A stretch of DNA of 64,000 bases from Lonicera japonica (GCA_021464415.1 JAKCWG010000921.1:610734-674733); one strand, 5' to 3'; shown: positions 45,261-57,600, counted from the first letter of the stretch. The notes: generated from the sequence alone by a model not told the origin. A program made the numbers and translations.

Positions 45261-46433
45261 CATCTTCTCTATGGTACGCCGATATTGTTAATTTCATCGT
45301 CACTAGAGATATGCTAAAATCGTGGAGCTCACAAGACAAGAGGAAGTTCGTCAACGAGGCTAAGCATTTCTATTAGGACGAGCCATATCTCTTCACATAT
45401 TGCTCGGATCAACTCATCTGACGATACATTCCGGATGAAGAAGTTGAAAGCGTGCTCACCTTTTGCCACACTGAAGCTTGTGGTGGCCACTTCTCTTCAA
45501 AGAAGACTGTGGCAAAGATTCTCCAATGCGGCCTTTATTGGCCAACCTTGTTCAAAGACATGCGCCACTATTGCAAAACATGTTTGAGATATCAAATGCT
45601 CGGGGGAATAACAAGACGAAGCATGATGCCACTCAACCCCGTCTTAATTCTTAAAATCTTCAATTTTGGGGCATTGATTTCATGGGACCTTTCCCACCCT
45701 CGTTTGTTAATCTATATATTTTAGTTGTTGTAGATTATGTTTCTAAAGAAAATATATTTGCAAGGTTTGGAATTCCAAAAGCAATAATAAGTGATAATGG
45801 TACACATTTTTGTAATTGCTTTTTTGAAAAACTCATGCATAAGTATGGTATGACCCACAAAGTATCCCTCTCTTATCATCCCCAAACAAATGGGCAAGCA
45901 GAACTTGCAAATAAGGAAATTAAACAAATTTTGGAAAAAATGGTAAATCTAAATCGCAAAGATTGGTCTTTGCGCTTAAATAATGCGCTTTGGGCATACC
46001 GAACAACTTTTAAAACCAATCTCTACATGTCTCCCTATCGTTTGGTATTTGAAAAATCATGCCATTTGCCCGTGGAATTAGAACATAAATCTTTTTGGGC
46101 AATTAAGAAATTAAACTTTGATTTCAAAGAAGAGGGTGAAAATCGAAAATTCCAAATTGAGGAAATTAAGGAGTTAAGAAGAAATGTATATGAAAATGCA
46201 AAAATAAGCAAAGACCGAGCAAAAATTTTCATGACAAAATATTTTGAGAAAATATTTTCAAATTGGCCAAAGAGTCCTTATTTATGATTCTTGTCTACAT
46301 CTCTTCCCGGGAAAGTTAAAATCACGATGGACCAGCCCATTTATTGTTAAACACGTTTATCCATACAGAGCAGTGATGTGGAGGATCCCAAAATGGTTTT
46401 AAATTTAAAGTCAATGGCCAAAGATTAAAGTAA
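45261..46433 (+). pseudogene. Athila-like integrase (broken)
   Basis: The zinc-binding HHCC segment is read at 45460-45600 (CHTEACGGHF, then HYCKTCLRYQ). A frameshift lies in the first catalytic segment ([12 protein letters not shown], near 45670). The second D is in IISDNGTHF and the E in [12 protein letters not shown], so D-D-E is retained. About 20 residues are missing between VVDYVSK and ENIFARFG compared with relatives. The C-terminus can be followed in another frame to NGFKFKVNGQRLK and stop at 46431-46433, the typical end of an Athila polyprotein. Confidence 0.9.
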
Positions 46434-47183
46434 TTTTTGGTTATCTCAACTTTGGAGGAGTCCGTCCCTCTAAAAGAACCATCCTATGTGTAAAAACATA
46501 GGTTGTCTTCTGTAAATAATTTATATATTTGTGTTTAAGTATTTTTTGTAACATAAGGAAACCATTCCGAAAAGATTTTGAAAGAAAATGAAGAAGGAAG
46601 CTAAGTGTAGCTAAATTGGGGTCCTGAAGGTGACCAAGATCGATCTTGGAAGTTTTGAACATCAATGGAAAAACAGAGCAGCACTCGAGAGCAAGTAAGA
46701 TCGATCTTGCTTAAGGGAAGATCGATCTTGGGCCAAAATCTCTTCATTCACAGAATTACAAAGCAAGTCCCGAGAGCAAGCAAGATCGATCTTGGGTACT
46801 GTAGCAAGCGACAGAGCAGTTTTTAAAACCCCACTTTCGAGCGATTTTCTCCACCACTCCTCCACTTTCGAAAACCATAACCCCCCCCAATTATTACACA
46901 AAAATAAACGTCCCTCTCTCCTTCTTTACTACCCCTCTCCATCCCTCCCATCATCACCATCAAAACTCTAGCCCCCATTTCATCTCTCCATCACTAACTC
47001 ACCAAATCCCACACCCAAAAGCCTTAGATTCCAAATTTCTCCATTCTCCAACTCCAAAAACCAACTCTCTTCATCATTTTCAACCATTTCCCCATCATTA
47101 TATCCATTTCTCAATCACCACACCCTTCAATTTCGAAAATTTCCAAACCCTAGGTATTGGGATTTTGAGAAATCAAACAATTA
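46434..47183 (+). other. Athila-like post-pol region with 4 palindrome copies
   Basis: CCAAGATCGATCTTGG-type palindromes occur at 46634-46649, 46697-46708, 46718-46729 and 46781-46794. Downstream (46880-47150) is a C/A-rich tract with CTCC and CCATC phrases, resembling a 5' leader for the frame that follows. The minus-strand frames here are palindrome-driven shadows. Confidence 0.7.
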
Positions 47184-47318
47184 ATGATGGCTATGGAGGA
47201 GCGCCAAATCAAACGGATGGAAGACTTACTACGCCAAGAAAGCAACGAGCGCTACGAGGCATTGAGAAAACGGGAGGAAGATCATTACCAAGACATTATC
47301 AACCGATTCCAAGCATAG
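47184..47318 (+). CDS. Short charged coiled-coil frame of the Athila-like element (44 aa)
   Basis: ATG 47184 to TAG 47316-47318. The protein begins MMAMEERQIKRMEDLLRQES and ends QDIINRFQA. It is mostly charged with heptad-like spacing, so probably a coiled coil. It sits between pol and the 3' LTR, the position of the accessory (env-like) frame in Athila elements; small RRMEEL/ERYEALR-type peptides at this position are common in plant Athila relatives. No signal peptide or membrane segment is seen, so it is not a full env-like protein. It may be the remnant of a longer frame. Confidence 0.5.
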   Translation: MMAMEERQIKRMEDLLRQESNERYEALRKREEDHYQDIINRFQA

Positions 47319-47691
47319 GACGCAAATTTTCAAGCATGGGATGTTTGATTCCACCCACCACCACCACCGCCAATGTGAAGCTTTAATTTAATTCTTGTCT
47401 CTTGTATGTTTTTGAAGACAATGGCACTTATGTTTGATTTTCCCTTTTGGTTTTATGTTGGTTTCAAAGTAACTTGTGCTCACTTTTAATTATTAGGTTT
47501 GTTTTGGATTTTTAAGGTTGTTTTGGGATTAGTACTTTATGTTGAACTCATCCTTTTGCTTTCAAATGGGTATGCTAATTCTGACCTAACCTTGCTTTTA
47601 GTTGTATATATGTGTGTGTGTGTTTTTTCTTTTTGTAGATCTTGCTCTATCCTTGGAAAAGACATCTTAAAAAAATTATTGCTTCAAGCAT
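47319..47691 (+). other. Athila-like 3' untranslated region up to the CACTA insertion
   Basis: T-rich, contains CCACC and (TG)n runs, no gene. Ends with the CAT target site of the CACTA element and resumes at 52482. Confidence 0.6.
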
Positions 47692-47713
47692 CACTACAAA
47701 AATAAAGATTTTT

Positions 47714-48215
47714 AGTGACGCATCAACGCGTCGGCAAAAGTATTAAAAACGCGTCGACAAAAGTCGATCAACCTTTGGCGATGCGTTTTCGCGCCGGCAA
47801 AGAGCGCCAGCAAAAGTGCATCGGTAAAAGTAACATATTGACTTTTACCGACGCCAAAGTAAATGCATCGGCAAAAGTTATCTTTAGCGGCGCAAAAAGG
47901 CGCCGGGAAAAAGCAGTGCACCACAGAAAGTATATGATATCGTGTCTTGAAAGCATACTTTTACCGATGAATTTGTGTCCTTTAATGGCGCGTTGGATGC
48001 ACCGGGAAAGATATCTTTTGGTGACACGTTCTAAATGCGTCGGGAAAGAGACTTTTGCTGGCGCATTGGACGCACCGAGAAAGATCACTTTTACTGGCAC
48101 GTTTCAGATGCGTCGGTAAAGATAACCTTTGCTGGCGCGCTAGACGCGCCGATAAAAGTCAAAATCGCAATTGGATAAATAACTTTTGCTAACGCTTTGT
48201 GGAAATCGCGCCAGC
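47714..48215. repeat. CACTA subterminal repeat array (left), about 15 motifs
   Basis: Variants of GCGTCGGCAAAAGT occur every 20-50 bases in both orientations (for example 47730, 47752, 47792, 47817, inverted near 47845). In the superfamily these are transposase binding sites. The two overlapping long frames across this array are produced by the repeats. Confidence 0.88.
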
Positions 48216-48439
48216 ATAGGTAAAAGATTTTTATATTTTTTTATATAAAAATTAAATATAAATATAAATGTATTGGATAGTTTTTTTTAATATTAATAGA
48301 ATTTGCTAAGTTGAACCAATATCACAATAATCAAAACGATAGTTTGGATAAATTGTCAATACCATGGTAAACATACATATTGTTGTCTTAAAAGTCAATA
48401 CAAAATAAACAAAATATAGTCGAAAGTAGCAAAATCAAT

Positions 48440-48690
48440 ATCCTAATCATTTGAGGGATCGTTGGAAATGGCACTTAAAGGTCCAGTTGGGGCTGATACT
48501 GGAATCTCGGTTTGAATTTTTGCAATTGAGCTAGAGCATCGTTCGTCTCATTCAGCCTATTATTTTGAGTAGCCAATTGCTCTGCTTAAGCAGCCAGTTG
48601 TTCCCCTTGAGTAGCCGGTTGTTCTGCTTGACTAGCCAAATATTCAATCATTTTAATAAGATAAAATTAACAAAGATAAATACTCAAATA
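48440..48690 (-). pseudogene. CACTA transposase C-terminal coil fragment
   Basis: The minus strand reads MIEYLASQAEQPATQGEQLA, a stop, then AEQLATQNNRLNETNDALAQ. This glutamine-rich heptad tail resembles the C-terminus of plant En/Spm (Ptta-type) transposases. No upstream domain is found within the element, so only a tail remains, with at least one stop. Confidence 0.55.
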
Positions 48691-50379
48691 TTTTGTATGT
48701 AACTAGTGAAACAAATAGCACGTCAAAAACTTTATAAACTACTAGTGCCTAAGGATCCTTAATTTCTTAACTGTAACACGGAACTTTGCAAGGATTCATT
48801 GTTGTTTATGCAGGGCCTATAGTTTTGATAATGCTCATTTTGCAAATTCTTTTATTCTTTCTGTGAAAGAAGAAAAGACTTGCTATCTCTGTAAATGATT
48901 GATTAAATTAATAAATAGATTTTTTGGTTTTATGTCAAAGTTCTATATCAGCAAATATTATAACACATGATCAAGAAAAAGAGAGCAGAAGCACAAAAGA
49001 AACTGAACCTAAATGAAAAAGGGAAAAGGAAAAAGAAAGGGATTTCACCTTTTCTGTAGTTTTACGGGACAGCAGTGAAATCTTAGTTCAGACCAGGATT
49101 TCAACTTAACAGCCTGAAGCTTCATTTTCAACAGTTTTCCCGCTGTTCAAAGGAAAAATTCCAAATGTAGCTATAGAAAATCAAATCAAAATGCAACGAG
49201 CAGGACAAGTTAAAATTAAAAAAAAGAAGTTGTTCAAAATACTTTCAAATGATATTTAATGCTCCTAGTTGAGAATGAGTAACTAACTTTCTGTATTTAA
49301 TTTAAGAAAACAATATTCTAATGAATTAAAATCTCAAAAATCAACACAAATCTTCTAACAGATAAAAAAATCTTATCGAATTTTTCATTTACTTTTTCGG
49401 TAAATCTCTCACAATCAGTGGTGTGAAATTCCTTAATCACTAATTTTCTATTTGATACGAATATGTTCTGATGAAAACTTTCATCAATGAACAGTGAAAT
49501 AATCAAATAGTTAAAAACAGTAAAAATTGACCAAATTCATTCCCCTGCGAATCTCTGTAATTCAAAACACTAACAGTAAAGATTAGCAACGAACTCTCTC
49601 ACTAATGCGACTGCATGTCGGGGGAGAAACTAACGAGTGGAGTACCTAAACTTCTTATTCACAAACTAAAGAGTCACTATCTCTAAGTCCAACACTAGTT
49701 AAAGAATCTTTGAATTCAACAATAAGTTTATGCAATACCATATAGCGATCATTTTAAGGTTCTATATATTTCGGGTCCACTCAGTTCCAATTTCATACTT
49801 GCTAACCAGCCACAGAGTTCGATATATTCCAGGGCCACTCATTTCCATTTAATAGTTACCAATGATCTCACAAATTAGAAATCCAACTTTCCTTTTTAGG
49901 GCCTCAATTAAGCGTCCAGCTCTTCTTTTTGCAAAGTCTTAAATTAAGAATCACGTTTATAATGTACGAAAAGCCATGATTGCTTAATAAGCTTTGTCGT
50001 TAGTCATTGATTCCATTGAAATTTCTATATCCTTAAAAAGTTTGATAGTAAAATAGTGACTCCTAATTTGGGCAACAGGGAGATTAATCCACCGGAATAA
50101 ACTATTTATTACGATGGGCTAACTGCTAATAACTAAGTGGTTGCCAACAATTTTGGCTCTTACTCTTTAATCCTCTAGATGATGTATAATTATGAAAGTT
50201 TGTAATATTCCTTAAAATGTTTTGACTCTCAAGCAATGCCAAGATATGTACGTTTCAGGAGTTCAATGTATCGGATACAAAGCTTGCATTCATAAAACTG
50301 CTAAGGAGTGAATATTCAATGAAGCTTCTAATAGAAGGCAAACTAGACAAATAATTTTATTTATAAAGAGGGTTGAAAT

Positions 50380-50383
<4 letters not shown>

Positions 50384-50418
<35 letters not shown>
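50384..50418. repeat. (GA)n microsatellite
   Basis: About 17 uninterrupted GA units. Confidence 0.95.
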
Positions 50419-50420
<2 letters not shown>

Positions 50421-50444
50421 AATATACATGTTCATTGAACATAC

Positions 50445-50538
50445 AGGTTTGTGAATCAGATACGATCCCACCCATAAATGTCCTTGGATCAGGGCAGTTT
50501 CCCGAAAACTCAGACTGTGAGAACTCAAATCTTGGGTT
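50445..50538 (-). other. Exon-like segment inside the CACTA element
   Basis: The minus strand has CGTATTTTGCAG (acceptor), 94 bases open in one frame (NPRFEFSQSEFSGNCPDPRT then FMGGIVSDSQT), then GTATGTTC (donor). The codon-like composition is richer in G+C than its surroundings. I do not recognise the protein. It could be a captured host exon. Confidence 0.35.
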
Positions 50539-52129
50539 CTGCAAAATACGAGAGCAAAAGGGGACACACATGAGTATGAAACAAATTAGGGAACTTTTCT
50601 GGTAACTTTAAAAGTGTTTCGCTTGGCGTGTTCCAAATTGTAGTGTTACTTGAAACAAATTGGGAGCAGTTATGAGATTTTTGAAATTTTATTTTAATCC
50701 ATGGTCGTTCAAAATTTTGAAATCTATTTTATTAAACATATATTCCTTCCTTATATACAACTGTCATATAGATTATCTCATTCTACCAATTTTGATGGTA
50801 GTTAAATTGACTACTTTTCACTTATGCATTCACTTATAATTTCCTCACTTCTATTAAAATTGGCTCCCATTGTTCACGGTTAAAATTGCTTCCTAATACT
50901 CTGTCATGAACCTCACAGGATTATGTATGAACCATCAAAAACCAAAAGTTAAAAAGCAGAATATCAAAGTATGAACCATCAAAGACCAAAAGTTAAAATG
51001 TAGAAAGCATTACTAGTAACTGAAACAATTCTTGAACCGTATCTTTATTTTTAACACGAAGGTCACAAAAGAGTAAACAAAAATGTTACAAAAGGCAAAA
51101 GTCTATTCAATTCTGGCTCCCCTAAGTTAGTATGCATAATTCTAAGCAGAAGAGGATTGAACACAAAAACGGGATTAGTTAAAAACACGCTTTTAAATAC
51201 TGATTTCAATGTTATCGATCAGCCTGACCTTTCCAAACCATGCGGCTACACAAAAAACAACCAGCCCTTTGTAATCTAATGTCACTCAGTCCTAGGGAAT
51301 ATATTACCTCCAATAACAAGGAGTAAGAAAATTGAAACCTAATTCAAAAAGGGGCACTCGAATTACCCAATTTAAAACTTGAAAATTTCAAGTCTTTAAT
51401 GAAATTATTCTATTCAAGATTATATGAGATTCGACTTGAATTTGATAATCTAGAATTTATTTATTTTTTGAACTATAAACTAACAATTGAAACATACCTA
51501 AATTATATAATTATAGACAGTCCAATACTCCAATTTACATTATACCAAAAGCACCTAAATTAATTAAGAGAGGCTTCATTTATAATCTTATTTTTGACAT
51601 AAAATATTTTGATAAGGATTGAGACCTATAAATCTGAAAGAGGGGCACTAGAGTTTCCCAATTGAAAATTAGATCATTCAAAGTGGGGGATTTGGATATG
51701 AATCAATGAGAATCGACTTGAATTTGTTAATTATAGAATTATTTATCTCGAAAACGAATTGCTAATTTTATAATCACTTAAAGCAGAATTATATACAAAA
51801 CAAATTGGGGGATTTGGATCTAAATCAACGAATCCGGATCTGAATTAGGGATCTGAATTGAAGAAAAAAGATTTAGGGATCTGAATCCGGATCAATGAAA
51901 TTGGGGGATTTGGATGATTTAGGGGATGGATGGAAGAAGATATGATTTAAGGGTTTGGGTTGAGGTTTCAAGTAGAAGAAAGGATGAGAGAGAGCTATGG
52001 GTGTTGTGAGAGAAAGATGGAGATGGGCGTCGATGGTGTTGTGAGAGAGATGGGCGTCGATGAGAGAAAGATGGGTTTACGCTCTTAATTTTTTATTTTA
52101 ACAAAAATAATTAATTCAGCGAAAATAAA

Positions 52130-52470
52130 GGGCGGGGAGGTGACCACCAATTTTTACATTCTATAACAACGTGTTAGATAAACGCGCTGGCAAAAATACT
52201 TACAATGATGACCACCATATTTACACTTTATAATGACGCGTTGAGATAAATGCTCCAGCAAAAATTTATGACTTTTAATGACGCGTTTTAACGCGCCAGT
52301 AAAAGTACTCATACGCTCTATAATGATGCACTAAGATAAACGCGCCGGTAAAAGTACTCGGAATGGCTGTATGATACCATAACTATATCGACGTGTGTGA
52401 TTATAACGCGTCGGTATAGATGATCTTTCCTGACGCGTTTAACGTAACGCGCTAGCAAAAGTCATGTTTC
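52130..52470. repeat. CACTA subterminal repeat array (right)
   Basis: At least six GCGCYRGCAAAARW motifs in the orientation opposite to most of the left array's function (inverted layout), as expected for the two ends of one element. Confidence 0.85.
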
Positions 52471-52481
52471 TTGTACTGCAT

Positions 52482-53568
52482 TGGGGACAATGCTTACTTC
52501 AATTTGGGGGATAAGGAAATGTAATTTTTGCGTTACATTTCAAATTTTTGCTTATTTGGCTTATTTTCCATGTTTGGGCCCCAATTTTTTTTTTTAAAAT
52601 CATGATATAGTTTAATCTCCATGCTTTGAACTTCAAAATTTCAATTCATGTTCAATTCTTGATCTTGGCACGATAACTCTTGATTAGGATAGGCATTCAA
52701 GCTTCATCTCTCAATATCTATCTCTAATTAGACTCGAGTTCCTCATACCTATTGCACACTAAAAAAATGCACATTTGCTTTAAAATTGAGCTTTTGCTTA
52801 TTCAATTGAGTTGTTTTTATCCTAAGAAAGAAACCTATTTTCAAAGAAAAAAAGGCAAGCATTACCCTTACTTTGAAAAGAAATTGAAAAGATAAACACT
52901 TGGAGATAGGGCTTTTTCTTCTAAACTTGACTTAATGCTCCATTTGGTAATTACATAGCACAATTTCTACATTTGGAATAGATGGAAAAGGCTGCCTTAT
53001 GAATTGGAGTGAAGTCACCTTGTGAAGAACAAAGTAGCTTCATATGCTTACAAAAGAAAAATAAACAAAAGGGAAATGCTACCTATTCATTATGCGTGAA
53101 AGCGCCTCTATTTTCTTATAGAAAATCCAAGAAAAAAAGAGAAATGAGCTAAAATACTTTGTAAGTAGAAGTATGCCCTCGCTTGAAAAAATTTCTTCTT
53201 TTAAAAGGATAATCAAAACTCATTCTTGATCTGTTAAAGAAGTTCTTTTAAATAAAAAACCCACACACAAGAAAGACGCGTTTGGAACTCTTGTTTGAAT
53301 TCATATAGATACTTTGAGATTTTATTTGTTTGCTACACATTCTAAAGAGGTGTTTGAAATGCTAAATCATGATGTGCACAATGCAATTAAAATTAAGCAT
53401 GAATATCATGATTTAAATGTTTGTAGGTATCATCTCTGAAAACCTTCACGAGAAGGCCACTCGCCCTCTTTGGGAACTTTGAGATTTAAATGGTACGATG
53501 CATATAGCCAAATGCATCCTTTTTGTAAGTATATTGCATAGACTTGCTAAGGGACTAGCAAGTAGTAA
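52482..53568 (+). other. Athila-like 3' untranslated region (continued)
   Basis: Opens GGGGACAATGCTTACTTCAA, phrasing common in this part of Athila-type elements. It is AT-rich, has no coding sequence, and leads to the polypurine tract. Confidence 0.65.
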
Positions 53569-53580
53569 GTTGGGGGGGTG
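53569..53580 (+). other. Polypurine tract of the Athila-like element
   Basis: AGTTGGGGGGGTG directly before the 3' LTR. It confirms the plus orientation. Confidence 0.8.
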
Positions 53581-55183
53581 TGATAAGTGCATTATAATGC
53601 ACTTGCATAACCCTATGCATGCACATTATAGTACACTTATATGGCTAAACACATCAAATAAACTCCACATTACCGCTTGTTGATTCAATAGCAAACTAGG
53701 TTACTAATCCAATTTTGCAAGCTTAATTGTGTACAAAAGGCTATGCTTTGTTGATATGTGCAAATTCATTGGAAAGAATGGCAAGAAAAAGATATTAGAA
53801 CAATTAAAAGAATATCGAGAGAAGCGTGGGCAAGAAAAGAAGATTTTGAGTCATTAGAAGAAGCCAAGATCGATCTTGGTTCCTGCCAGCCTTTGCAAAA
53901 AAGAACCGAGAGCTTCCAAGATCGATCTTGCTAAAGGCAAGATCGATCTTGGTCATCTGAAGATATTTTCTCCCACTTGCATCAACTTGCCAACTTACAC
54001 AAAAACCAAATTCACCTTACCTTTGCAACTTGGCCACTTACCCCCACCACCTTAGGACCTCTATAAATAGAAGGCAAGGTTTAAGCTTAAGAGACACACT
54101 TTTAGAGAGAGATTACACCATTGTAATTGAGAGAACATTTAGAGAGAAACTTTCCTTTTCTTCTTGTATTCCCTTCAACTTGTGACAAACTCATTTCTTA
54201 TATTTTAATACAAGTGTTCTCTTGATTCTACTTCTTCTTTAACATGCGTTCATCATCTATGGAGGGGTGAATCACCTATCCAAGGCTAGGGGTTGAACTT
54301 GTTGTAAAAATAAACATGTTCTAGTTTTCAATTCTTTTAAGCTTCATGCCTAGTGTTGTCAAATAGTTATACTTATCATATATTAATTATATTTCCTAAT
54401 CTTCTACGGTTTAAAACACCATGAAAATTATGGAACCTCCATTTAAATCTCCTTTGCTTCCTTATGCCCAGTATATGGAATTATTTGGTGATAAATGGAA
54501 TGGTTTAGTAAATAAATGAAACTTCGACTTTTCATGCCAAGTATGATTAGTACTAGTTGAATCATTTATATACAAACAAGGACTTCAAATAAGCATATAT
54601 TATTCAACAAACACCATTGTAAATGGATGGCTATGCTATTTATGTAAAAATAGAAAGGTTTGTTTTAAATATGGTCACATCTTGTGGTTAAAGTGTAAAG
54701 TATGGTTTTATTTCCTTTGTCACCTACAACACTTAAACACACTTTGTGCCCATATTTATGGACTCTCTAATTGCTTGTTTGTTGCCTTAAATGTGATTTT
54801 TGTCTTCCCTTATTTGGTCTCCTTGTGGAGTTGGATAGGTTATATTTCCTCGAAATCTTTTATCGCCAACGTCTAGACCTCTATTTGATAAGCAAATATA
54901 TAACACACTAAGGTGAATGAATGAGCCGAATTTGATTCATTGAAACATGGTTATTATAGACAACAAAGAAACCCTCAAAGCCTTTGCTTTCCTTAATACA
55001 AGAGCATTTTCATAACTCTAAAAGTTTGTTTCAAACATTCATAAAAACAATTCACAAGAAAACTTGTGATATACAAAGCTTTCACCCCCTCCCTGTGGTT
55101 CGACATTCAGACTTCCATAGTTTATACTACAACTTGACCGCCTACACTTGGGTGTATACGATTGCATTATTTTCCACGCGTCA
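53581..55183 (+). repeat. 3' LTR of the Athila-like element (1603 bp)
   Basis: Partner of 39286-41012. It has only three palindromes (53864-53879, 53916-53930, 53937-53952) against six. A further ~30-bp deletion lies near 55056. TATAAATA is at 54062-54069. Confidence 0.93.
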
Positions 55184-57600
55184 ATGGTCTTTTGACACTA
55201 TGCATAATCCGCAGCCTAGTGACAAAATTTGGCAGCCATATTCCATCCTAAAATCGAAATCAAAATACCATATGATCTCCAATTGATCTGATTTTTGATA
55301 CATAAGTATATAATATTTTGTTCTCTTTAAATACTGTATAACCCTTTAATTGGATGCTTTCCAAAGATATATCATATGGTTACTTAAATATCTACCAAAT
55401 ATCTTTACTATGAACGTTAAACCCAGGTGCGTACATACTTTATGATACATCAGACTCCCTACAACTGATGCATAAGGAATCTTTTGCATTTTTTTCTTTT
55501 CAACCTTATTTTGGGGCACTGGTGGAGACATAAATTGTCTCTTTTAACAATGGAAGTATCTCCAAAATGACAGTTTTTTATGCCAAATTTGGTAAGAATT
55601 CTTTCGATATATCTCTTTCACTAGTAGCCCTAAGATAGTCGACAATAATGTTGATGTATCTGTATTCCTAATATAAAAGAGATATTATCAACATAAAATA
55701 CCAAGAATATAATGTTGCTCCCATTGAACTTATAAATACATAATCATTAATCGGATTTACCTCAAAACCATAATAACTTGATGAAATTTGCGATACCATT
55801 GACGGAAAACTTTTTTAAGGCCATAGATGGGTTTCATTAATTTAATTTCTTCTTGAAGTTGTTGAGTTTGCTATTTAGGAAGTTCCTCAACATTGTCTTA
55901 ATGATCCTATTTTGCATTTGAAATAATATTAGAAATTTGATCCTAATCATTGTCAGTATCAGTACTTGAAATTTAAATAAATTCATCCTCAAAGACAATG
56001 TTTCTAACTTTATCTTCCCCCGCAAACTCAATATCCTTAAGAAATCTGGTATTTTTCATCTTAATAAAGGATTTATTCGAGGAATTTCAAAATTTATAAT
56101 TTATCGATCTTTCAATGTATCTAACAAAGTTGTAGATAATTCTTTATGGCATTACTACAATTAGACAACATGTTTTAACTACTGCTTTGATATAACACTA
56201 TTTAAAAAATATGATGCAGTATTAACTATTTCTTCCTAGAGTCATTAGTAGAGAATAATGATTAATCACGCTCCTTTCCATATCCTTAAACTTCTGTTTT
56301 ATCTCTCAGCAAAATTGATCATACTAGGTCTACCTAGTATGGTGTAATGTGAGATGATTCCGCATTTCTCTAAGAATTTCACAAAGGTCCAAAATGTTGC
56401 TTACCTTATCCGTTTTATCTACTGTGGTATTCACCACCACGATCAGATTTCACGACTTTAATTTTCTTGCTTAGTTAATTTTTAACCATTCCAAGTGGTC
56501 ATAGAGAACAGTTTACAGATATCCACATTAATTAGTTCTAAGATAGTTGAACTCCTTATGGCACCTAGCTTCCTTATATTTGTCCATTTATCCTTTACAC
56601 ATTAAATACAGATTTTAAAATCTGTTAAATCAAGAGGTTTCAAGAATTCCACAAGTCTCTTAATTCTCTGTTTAAAGATTTGTTCCAAATGCTTCTGCCA
56701 TAACATGGAAGAATTCTTATCAATTTATTTACGCTTTATATCACGTGAATCAATTTACAAGGTTTTATTACATAAGGTGATTGTATCCGTATATAAGTTA
56801 TCAATTAAAGAACTAGTAGCAAAATATTTGAATTTTGAAAAAAACTAACTTTATTATTTTCAAATGAACAAGAACAACCATATTTGTTCAAATGAAAATA
56901 GAAATTCCATCTAAATGACAGTACCATATAAGTCTATCTCAAATTCAAAAGTCATCAGTCTTTGATGATAACGTAAAATTCCTTAAAGCCTCAACTGTAA
57001 CTGTTTTGCTACTATCCTGATAGATGAATCTTTTAACATCAATTGACTTTTGGCTCTACATGTAACCTCTAAACACACTTATGTGAGTAATGTCACTAAA
57101 ATCTACTCACCAAGTAATCACATGTACATAAGTTAAACTAACTACCGAACAAACCATAATGAGAAGTATATCCTACTTTACACGCTAAGTGGCGTATTTG
57201 AAACATTACCATGTCTATCCTTCTTGCAAAATTAACTGGCAAATTCTTTATCATATTTCTTTTGCAATTACCATAGTGTTGTTCCAACTGCAAATTCTTA
57301 ACCTTTATCCTTTATCATTTTGTTGTCCTTTAGAGGTGTTTGCCAAATGAACACTTTCTGTCTTTTATAGCAATTTGTTTTTCTTCTTCTTACACACCGT
57401 GAAATATGAGCTCATTAAGAGATCATTTATCCTTATGAGTATTGTAACTCATCGTAAACTAACTGTATTGTGCAAGAAGAAAAATAAAGAACTGAATGCA
57501 TGAGCAAGTCGTTGGACAACCCTAACTTTAGTGCCTTTAGTTTGAAAGCGATATTAGACATTTCCATAATGTACTTCCCTTATGTTCCCTTTTTCTTATA
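55184..57600 (-). pseudogene. Gag-INT-RT-RNase H scraps of the old Copia element
   Basis: Minus-strand scraps in Copia order: SYNTHKDK and SLNELISRCVQ-like gag near 57470-57360; integrase segment VVKSDRGGEYHSR near 56450 with an ER-NRSL segment near 56280; RT with KPIYGLKKVFRQWYRKFHQV near 55830 and IPYASVVGSLMYHKVCTHLG near 55470; YLSN-WKA near 55370; then the start of RNase H (SDQLEIIWYFDFDF) near 55270. YVDD is destroyed by stops. Many stops and frameshifts throughout. It ends exactly at the Athila target site and resumes at 39285. Confidence 0.85.

Larger units (their letters stand above)
48700..52100 (-). other. CACTA interior without transposase; possible captured exon sequence
   Basis: About 3.4 kb without recognised transposon coding. 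It includes an exon-like segment at 50445-50538 (minus), an exon-like segment near 49050-49150 (minus, reading MKLQAVKLKSWSEL before GTGAAATCC), and a (GA)n run at 50384-50418. It may be degraded TNPD-region intron sequence or captured host DNA. Confidence 0.45.
47692..52478 (-). mobile_element. CACTA (En/Spm) transposon, 4787 bp, TSD CAT
   Basis: Starts CACTACAAAAATAAAGATTT and ends with the inverted match (minus CAGTACAAGAAACATGACTT, one mismatch in CACTA). CAT flanks both sides (47689-47691, 52479-52481), the 3-bp duplication of the superfamily. Both ends carry dense subterminal repeats. The interior has only a transposase tail fragment on the minus strand and no intact TNPA or TNPD gene, so the element is non-autonomous. 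Minus-strand 52100-51900 is CT-rich with ACAACACC phrases and looks like a leader of the lost transposase gene. Confidence 0.93.
39286..55183 (+). mobile_element. Athila-like Gypsy retrotransposon, 15.9 kb, TSD ATGGT, interrupted by a CACTA element
   Basis: LTRs at 39286-41012 and 53581-55183 are flanked by ATGGT (39281-39285 and 55184-55188). The primer site matches tRNA-Asp type. Gag, protease, RT, RNase H and integrase follow in Athila order, with stops and frameshifts in gag, protease and RT. A short coiled-coil frame lies between pol and the 3' LTR. A GGGGGGG tract precedes the 3' LTR. Without the 4.79-kb CACTA insertion it is about 11.1 kb, the usual size for the lineage. Confidence 0.95.

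Noticed and set aside
47715..48119. A 134-codon plus-strand frame and an overlapping 110-codon minus-strand frame
   Set aside because: Both run through the CACTA subterminal repeats and are created by the repeated GCGTCGGCAAAAGT motif; no protein family resemblance.
50361..50567. 68-codon minus-strand frame ending in (SL)n
   Set aside because: Its tail is the translation of the (GA)n microsatellite; the exon-like signal in this place is in a different frame.
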